Below, piece by piece: positions 58,946 through 64,000 of a stretch of DNA of 64,000 bases; the stretch's first letter is position 1; the number at the start of each line of letters is the position of its first letter. Position numbers and translations under genes: made by a program. Source of the stretch: an uncultured Spirochaetales bacterium. GTDB taxonomy: Bacteria > Spirochaetota > Spirochaetia > Sphaerochaetales > Sphaerochaetaceae. The DNA lies in the NCBI GenBank assembly GCA_934277975.1, contig CAKQWE010000001.1, positions 62,001 through 126,000 on the forward strand, given 5' to 3'. Under the pieces are notes generated by a model. It searched no databases and was not told the origin of the DNA. It saw nothing but the letters and a program-made list of their open reading frames with translations.

Positions 58946-60433
58946 CTACTTGGTGCACATCACCAGATCATAGAACAGGTCTATGCACTGCTGCGAAAGC
59001 TCTGCCGTTGGGCTCTCCGCCATGATTCGAAGGACTGGCTCGGTTCCTGACATGCGGCATATCACGAAGCTTCCGTCAGCGAAGTAGACCTTACAGCCGT
59101 CAAGATAGCTTACATGATCCACGACAAGACCTGTGGAAGAGAAGTCCGGCACAGCCTTATGTACCATGACAAGGTCCAGAATGCGAGCCTTCTCGGACAC
59201 TGAGAGGCTGACTATCTTCTCTCCAAAGACGGCATCGCCGTATTTTGCATGGAGATCTTCCATTATCTGAGCAGGAGCCATGCCGGTCACGCTCAGCATC
59301 TCGACGAACAATGACGCTGCGTATATCGAATCCTTGCCGTATATGTGCCCTCGTACCGTCATGCCACCAGAGGATTCGCCACCTATAAGGGCATCGGTCT
59401 CGTCTATCTTGGCCGACACGTATTTGAAGCCTACAGGGACCTCGTAGCAGCGTTCTCCAAAGGATGCAGCCATCTTGTCCAGAAGATGCGTTGTGGCTAT
59501 GTTGCGGACGACGGGCCCTTTCCAGCCCTTCTTTTCATGGAGGTACCAATAGAGCATCATGAGAATGCTGTTTGCATCGTAGTATTTGCCGGACGGGTCA
59601 ATGATGCCAACGCGGTCGCCGTCGCCATCGAACGCGATTCCAAGGTCGTAGCCGCCCGTCATGACCTTGTAGGTGAGCTCACGCAGTCCAAACGCAGTGG
59701 GGGCCGGCATGCTGGAGCCAAAGTAGGCGTCCTTGTTCTGGTTTATCATGTCCACGGTGCAGCGGGCGGTGTATAGAATCACAAGAAGTGGATACGTACC
59801 GGAGCCGTGCATTGGATCGAAAGCAATCCTAAGACCACGTTCCCTTATGGCCTTCATGTCCAGCCTTGCGATTATGTCGTCTATGAAATCGTTGAACGGG
59901 TTCTTCATGTAGGAGATCAGACCACTCTTCACAGCCGCATCAAAGTCCATCTCCGGGACAGTGCCGCAGTACGAGTTGATGAGGCTTTCAAGACGCTGAG
60001 TGACCTCGACCGATGCATCCCGCCCTTCGTGTATGATGAGCTTTATGCCGTTGAATGCAGGTGGATTGTGGCTTGCAGTCACCTCAAGACCGCAGTGGAG
60101 CCCGCACTTCTTCACAGTGTGCATGATAAGGGGCGTTGGAGCGCTTCTCTTCATGAGCCAAACCTTTATGCCACACGCAGAGAGCACCTGGGCAAGCCAA
60201 CCGGCCGCACTGTCAGAAAGGAATCGCCTGTCATAGCCAATCACCACCGGCTTGTCAGCCTGGCCGTCCTCAATGAGCATCCTAGCCACGCCATACCCCA
60301 CCCTACATATATTCTCGCGGATAAAGTCATCGCCTATTATGGCCCTCCATCCACCGGTTCCAAAATGGATTGGATTGGAAACGTTCACGCAATCACCATT
60401 AAGACCGATATCCTTGATTCCGTCATTGTCCAT
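58946..60433 (-). CDS. Phosphoglucomutase/phosphomannomutase family protein
   Basis: 495 residues of the alpha-D-phosphohexomutase superfamily. Phosphoserine loop TASHNPPAFNG (about 118-128), metal-binding DGDGDR (about 254-259), sugar-binding GGESSGG (about 342-348) and the phosphate-binding RMSGTEP (about 468-474). It interconverts hexose 1- and 6-phosphates; glucose versus mannose preference cannot be told. AGGAGAG precedes ATG. Confidence 0.94.
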   Translation of the reverse strand: MDNDGIKDIGLNGDCVNVSNPIHFGTGGWRAIIGDDFIRENICRVGYGVARMLIEDGQADKPVVIGYDRRFLSDSAAGWLAQVLSACGIKVWLMKRSAPTPLIMHTVKKCGLHCGLEVTASHNPPAFNGIKLIIHEGRDASVEVTQRLESLINSYCGTVPEMDFDAAVKSGLISYMKNPFNDFIDDIIARLDMKAIRERGLRIAFDPMHGSGTYPLLVILYTARCTVDMINQNKDAYFGSSMPAPTAFGLRELTYKVMTGGYDLGIAFDGDGDRVGIIDPSGKYYDANSILMMLYWYLHEKKGWKGPVVRNIATTHLLDKMAASFGERCYEVPVGFKYVSAKIDETDALIGGESSGGMTVRGHIYGKDSIYAASLFVEMLSVTGMAPAQIMEDLHAKYGDAVFGEKIVSLSVSEKARILDLVMVHKAVPDFSSTGLVVDHVSYLDGCKVYFADGSFVICRMSGTEPVLRIMAESPTAELSQQCIDLFYDLVMCTK

Positions 60434-60483
60434 TGCAGACTCTCCTGGTTGTTGATCTCTGTTTCTAATGTATCTAGGAGGGC

Positions 60484-60509
60484 AAAAAAAAGCTAGCCGT
60501 TTTTGGCTA
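60484..60509 (-). terminator. Terminator-like hairpin upstream of the phosphohexomutase gene
   Basis: TAGCC/GGCTA with a 6-nt loop followed on the minus strand by eight T. No minus-strand gene lies shortly upstream, so it may block read-through from far right or act as an attenuator. Confidence 0.55.
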
Positions 60510-60543
60510 CCCCAGAGAAGCGTGACGTGATAGACTTTGTTGC

Positions 60544-61713
60544 ATGATAGACCTCAAAGAAACAAAGACAAGATACGAAAGGCTTCTGACGCAGTCGGTA
60601 CTGCCGTTCTGGCTGGAGCATGGAATGGATGAAGAGAACGGAGGCATCCACACAGGGCTTTCAAGGGACGGCTCTCTAATCGAGAGCGACAAATCCGTGT
60701 GGTTCCAAGGCAGGGCGCTGTGGACCTTCTCGACGGCATACATACGCTACGGAAACCCGGAATATCTCAAAGCCGCAGATTCCTTGGTCAAGTTCCTGGA
60801 GGAGCACTGCTTCGACAACGACGGCCGCATGTTCTTCAGGGTCTCCGCAGACGGAAGACCTGTCATAAAGAGGCTCAGATACTTCTTCAGTGAGACGTTC
60901 GCCGTCATAGGGTTCGCTGCATACGCAAGAGCTACGGGGAAGGACGAGTACAGGCAAAAGGCCCTAATCCTTCTTGAAATGATAGAGGACATAAGGAGGA
61001 CCCCGGGGACCCTTGTTCCAAAGTTCAACCCGCAGGTGGAGCCAAGCAGGTCCTTTGGAGAGCCAATGATACTGCTCAACGTCATGGCAGAGCTAAGAGA
61101 GAGCTGCCCGTATATGGAAGACGAGATAAACCGCTACATAGACGGGCTCTTGGAGGAGATCCAGACCTACTTCGTAAGGCCTGACATGAAGCTCGTCCTT
61201 GAGCAGTGCGCTCCAGACGGAACGTTCATGAAAGACCACTTCGAGGGACGACTCCTGAACCCAGGACATGCCATAGAAGGCTCTTGGTTCATAATGAACG
61301 AGGGCATCAAGCGCAACAGGAAGGACCTGAAGGAACTTGGACTCAAGATACTGGACTGGGAATGGAACCTTGGCTGGGACGAGGAGTACGGCGGGGGCAT
61401 AATCCAATACAGGGATGCCTTGGGGCTGCCGCTGTCAGAATACCACCAGGACATGAAGTTCTGGTGGCCGCAGTGCGAGGCCGCCATAGCCACCCTAATG
61501 GCTTGGAAAATCACAGGGAACCAGTCGTACCTAGAAAAGTTCGAGCAAGTAGACCGCTACATAACCGGTCGTTTCGTCGATGAGGAATATGGGGAATGGT
61601 TCGGTTATTTCCATCGTGATGGAACTCTGGCAACTCCAATCAAAGGAAACCTGTACAAGGGTCCCTTCCACATCCCCCGCATGTACATGAAGTGCCTGGA
61701 TCTCATGCCCTAG
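60544..61713 (+). CDS. AGE-family epimerase (N-acylglucosamine 2-epimerase-like)
   Basis: 389 residues forming an (alpha/alpha)6 barrel. Family landmarks: LPFWLEHGMDEENGGIHTGL, WFQGRALWTFSTAYI, FFSETFAVIGFAAYA, NPGHAIEGSWFI, WWPQCEAAIATLMA and the C-terminal YFHRDG...KGNLYKGPFHIPRMYM. Members epimerise GlcNAc/ManNAc, mannose/fructose or cellobiose; this one could feed the phosphohexomutase or amino-sugar metabolism. No Shine-Dalgarno; TAGACT lies 7 nt before ATG. Confidence 0.92.
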   Translation: MIDLKETKTRYERLLTQSVLPFWLEHGMDEENGGIHTGLSRDGSLIESDKSVWFQGRALWTFSTAYIRYGNPEYLKAADSLVKFLEEHCFDNDGRMFFRVSADGRPVIKRLRYFFSETFAVIGFAAYARATGKDEYRQKALILLEMIEDIRRTPGTLVPKFNPQVEPSRSFGEPMILLNVMAELRESCPYMEDEINRYIDGLLEEIQTYFVRPDMKLVLEQCAPDGTFMKDHFEGRLLNPGHAIEGSWFIMNEGIKRNRKDLKELGLKILDWEWNLGWDEEYGGGIIQYRDALGLPLSEYHQDMKFWWPQCEAAIATLMAWKITGNQSYLEKFEQVDRYITGRFVDEEYGEWFGYFHRDGTLATPIKGNLYKGPFHIPRMYMKCLDLMP

Positions 61714-62529
61714 TACGTTTTATCCGTTTTTTCAATGCAAAAAGGACGGATTCATGTCCCAGATTTCTGTTTTCCAAAGAAAAAAGGACACCTGTCATCA
61801 AGAGGTTTGGCTCTACACGTTTTTCTCGTGGAAGGACCTCTGACGGAAGGGCAGGAGATACCTAGTGGAAGCTATGAGGCGGCCGTCTCGGCATCCTCTC
61901 CATGGCCGAAGTGACATGAAAACATCGGAAAAGCGCCTTTCCAGGCAAAACCATGCACACAAACAGCGTGGACAAGGCCTTTCATGCCATCATGCACCGC
62001 CATCGTACATCTGGACGCTCCAACCACTCCGAAGCGGTCCGACTCCATGGATGCGGGACGCTCAGGAACGCTCTTTGCGGTGACAACTGCGTCTGTTCGA
62101 ACCGCACCGTACGGCATAGTACCGTCGCGGTTCCCCTTTCCTGTTCTGACCGCAGATGACATTGAACGAGGCCCGATGTTGTGCGATTTCAACTGTTTTT
62201 CATTCGATTTCGCACACTTATGTGCGATTTCGTCCTTTTTTCCATCAGAATAGCATACGAGGGGGTTGTCCAGCGGTTCGGATGGGAAAAGCTGTATCGA
62301 AAACGCTGAAAGAGGGGGCTTTGGATATAAAGCCTCTTTCTGTTCAACCATCCACAACCGCCTCAAGCGCCACGACCGCCTCAAGAGCCACATCAGTCGC
62401 AACCGCCCAAAGGCTGGATGCTCTCCTTCGATTCCCTTCTCCCAATCCCCCAACTTTCCGTGAAGAACCCGTTTTTTGCCTTTTATACTATTCGTAGTAG
62501 AAAGACCTCGAGAAATGATATGAAATCCA
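61714..62529. other. 816-bp non-coding region with small repeats and hairpins
   Basis: No supported gene. The 253-codon minus-strand frame here is unlikely (low-complexity Arg/Leu stretches, no homology signal). Contains a weak plus-strand hairpin near 61722-61751, GCGATTTC repeats at about 62183, 62205 and 62224 with a 7-bp stem around 62210-62227 and T tract, a GAAAGAGG...CCTCTTTC hairpin at 62308-62340, and an 18-bp-period CCGCCTCAAG pair at 62358 and 62376. Could hold a small RNA. Confidence 0.5.
62308..62340 (+). other. Interrupted hairpin in non-coding region
   Basis: Arms GAAAGAGG...CTTT and AAAGCCTCTTTC pair with a short bulge around a GGATAT loop. No T tract. Function unknown. Confidence 0.4.
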
Positions 62530-63015
62530 CTACTCAACCCGCATTCCACCAAGGAAATCCTTGTAGATGCCTGGTGTGGAGTCTGGAATCTCAATGGCAC
62601 CAACGCATTTGCGGTAGAAGTCCTTGGGACCAACCCCTCCTATAATGGCATATGCATAGCCAATGCTTCGCATGTCAAGCAAGGCCTCGATGAGCAGAGC
62701 CTTTCCAATACCCATGCCCTGATATTCCTCAAGGACCTTGGTTGGCCCAAAGAAATCGCGACAGGTGGCCTCATAGCAGGCATAGCCAATGATATCGGCC
62801 TGTTTGGTGGCTATGAAAAGAGAGACCGGTTGGCGTGAAAAACATGTCGAAGCCTCCCCTTTTGCACTTAGGGAGCTGTGTTTCTCTATCCAAGGCAGAA
62901 TCCGGTACATATCAGGTGTCATGGCACGTCGTATCACAATGCCCTGTTCGTCAAGCTTGGCTTTGAGCGCAGGACACGGCTGAACATCCAACAAAGGAAC
63001 CAACATATCGCTCAT
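62530..63015 (-). CDS. GNAT-family N-acetyltransferase
   Basis: 161 residues. Acetyl-CoA-binding motif near residue 100 (EEYQGMGIGKALLIEAL) with Q/RxxGxG/A form; the later FYRKCVGAIE is the usual C-terminal strand. Substrate unknown. AGGAGG lies 5 nt before ATG 63015. It starts 9 nt after the GH3 stop, so the two are cotranscribed. Confidence 0.85.
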   Translation of the reverse strand: MSDMLVPLLDVQPCPALKAKLDEQGIVIRRAMTPDMYRILPWIEKHSSLSAKGEASTCFSRQPVSLFIATKQADIIGYACYEATCRDFFGPTKVLEEYQGMGIGKALLIEALLDMRSIGYAYAIIGGVGPKDFYRKCVGAIEIPDSTPGIYKDFLGGMRVE

Positions 63016-63024
63016 AGACACCTC

Positions 63025-64000
63025 CTAGTAGTCGAGCTTTATAGGCAGCACACCATCAGCCTCGACACGACCTGCAAGAACTGCGGCAACGGGAGCCATG
63101 ATCATTGGGGAATACTCATATGCTGCAAGAGCACCTGTAGATGGCGACAGTTCAGAGAACTCAAAGGGATTCCTCAGGGCAACCACATTCACACAAGGCA
63201 TTGTTTTCTCCAAAGCCTTTATTAGGGCGATTTGGCCAGGTTTGGAATGTCCATTGTATGTGCCAATGGTCACGGATGTGTTGCTGCGGCACTTTTCGCA
63301 AACCTCTTTGATTTCCTCAGCTGTAGGATCAATGGAGGTCACAATGGCCGTTGTTCCAATAGTTCCACCTTCGAACAGCTCCTTCATTGCAAGAGGGAAA
63401 CAGGCAGTCTTGTTCTCAGGATTGGAGGCAAGGGTCACAACGAAAGGATAGCAGCCAACGAAGGCAGGGGATGCTCCCAATGGATGGAGTTTGCGAACCT
63501 CAGTCAAAGTCTTGGCTCGGGTTCTTTCGACATAAGCTTCATCGAATCCACGCTCAACTGCATCATACGTGAAAACATCTCTAGAAAGGAAACGATCCTT
63601 CGCCAGAACTATCCTCATGAAAGACTCGTCAAGCTCCGAGTCATCAAGATTGGAGAAGGCAAGGCCGCACGCCTCGCAGGCAAGCGATGGAGTATGTGAT
63701 ATGCAGGCAATGTCAACTCCTGCCTTGAAAGCCATAAGAGCTCCGTTTACAGTACCCCAATTCTGCTTTATAGCCCCCATTTCAAGACAGTCTGTGAAAA
63801 CCAAGCCATCGAATCCAAGCCTGGTCCGCAGAATGTCAGTGATTATAATCCTATTCATAGTCGAAGGGAGCCCACTGTCGTCAATCTTTGGGAACACTAT
63901 ATGTGAAGTCATTATGGAAGGCACCCCAGCCTCTATTGCGGATCTGAATGGCACCAGCTCGACCTTCTCTAGTTCCTCCAGACTCTTTTCAATGACAGGC
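63025..64000 (-). CDS. Glycoside hydrolase family 3 (NagZ-like), C-terminal part, cut by window edge
   Basis: The frame is open to position 64000 (324 residues visible); the N-terminal barrel half lies outside. VPFRSAIEAGVPSIMTSHIVFP and the catalytic Asp in VFTDCLEMGAI fit GH3 beta-N-acetylhexosaminidases. A C-terminal alpha/beta domain follows. Expected role: removal of GlcNAc-type sugars from glycans or peptidoglycan fragments. Signal peptide status unknown. GNAT gene follows. Confidence 0.88.
   Translation of the reverse strand, partial: PVIEKSLEELEKVELVPFRSAIEAGVPSIMTSHIVFPKIDDSGLPSTMNRIIITDILRTRLGFDGLVFTDCLEMGAIKQNWGTVNGALMAFKAGVDIACISHTPSLACEACGLAFSNLDDSELDESFMRIVLAKDRFLSRDVFTYDAVERGFDEAYVERTRAKTLTEVRKLHPLGASPAFVGCYPFVVTLASNPENKTACFPLAMKELFEGGTIGTTAIVTSIDPTAEEIKEVCEKCRSNTSVTIGTYNGHSKPGQIALIKALEKTMPCVNVVALRNPFEFSELSPSTGALAAYEYSPMIMAPVAAVLAGRVEADGVLPIKLDY

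Noticed and set aside
61872..62633. 253-codon minus-strand frame
   Set aside because: Overlaps the GNAT gene end and reads low-complexity Arg/Leu/Ser sequence with no Shine-Dalgarno.

Overview
The window looks like chromosomal DNA from a diderm, probably a spirochaete (Sphaerochaeta/Treponema-like, host-associated). This is an inference from gene content: many type II signal-peptide lipoproteins and small beta-barrel-like outer-membrane proteins, a long (425 aa) PRPP synthase, a presequence-protease-type M16C peptidase, FkpA-like FKBP, and the order cdaA-ybbR-acpS-truA-udg-priA-def-fmt. Base composition is balanced and coding density is high. There is one tRNA, tRNA-Arg(CCG). I saw no rRNA, CRISPR array, insertion sequence or prophage.

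Layout. 1-6.3 kb (minus): an ABC exporter pair, MscL, a modular outer-membrane protein, a sugar nucleotidyltransferase and a CDF metal exporter. 6.4-13.8 kb (plus): tRNA-Arg followed by an accessory-looking block of a class III aminotransferase, a MATE transporter fused to a GHKL-type ATPase domain, an unrecognised 454 aa protein translationally coupled to it, a lipoprotein, RadC and a PD-(D/E)XK-like protein. 13.9-31.2 kb (minus): a long run of tightly packed, often overlapping housekeeping genes (pepT, envelope proteins, M16C peptidase, glpK, cdaA, ybbR, acpS, truA, udg, priA, def, fmt, radical SAM, FKBP, DUF308). 31.2-34.8 kb (plus): a heterodimeric ABC exporter with one degenerate ATP site.

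34.8-44.7 kb is the most unusual region: a catabolic operon on the minus strand (NagB-like, two pfkB kinases, a DapA/NanA-like lyase, an FrlC-like epimerase, an NhaC-family transporter, a DUF4432 protein and a HAD phosphatase), divergent from two overlapping GntR/UTRA regulators. The NagB-like and DapA-like proteins lack residues that are catalytic in their families, so the locus probably handles a substrate outside the textbook amino-sugar and sialic-acid routes; an Amadori-type or other unusual amino-sugar is one possibility.

44.7-57.3 kb: a second copy of the PD-(D/E)XK-like family, a three-gene envelope operon, a membrane protein with a single-domain asparaginase-like protein, a HAD phosphatase coupled to a very acidic 620 aa protein, a stand-alone NusG paralogue, an aminotransferase, PRPP synthase and a lamin-tail lipoprotein. 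57.3-64 kb: two repeat-containing non-coding stretches, a DUF5655-like protein, thioredoxin, phosphohexomutase, an AGE-family epimerase, a GNAT acetyltransferase and the C-terminal part of a GH3 glycosidase cut by the window edge.

Recurrent regulatory signals: a 21-bp exact intergenic repeat at 2.5 and 57.3 kb, a GTGAATGGAAA-type element upstream of three genes, and several genes with a -10-like hexamer 6-8 nt before the start codon and no Shine-Dalgarno (candidate leaderless mRNAs). No search or folding program was run; family names rest on motif recognition.
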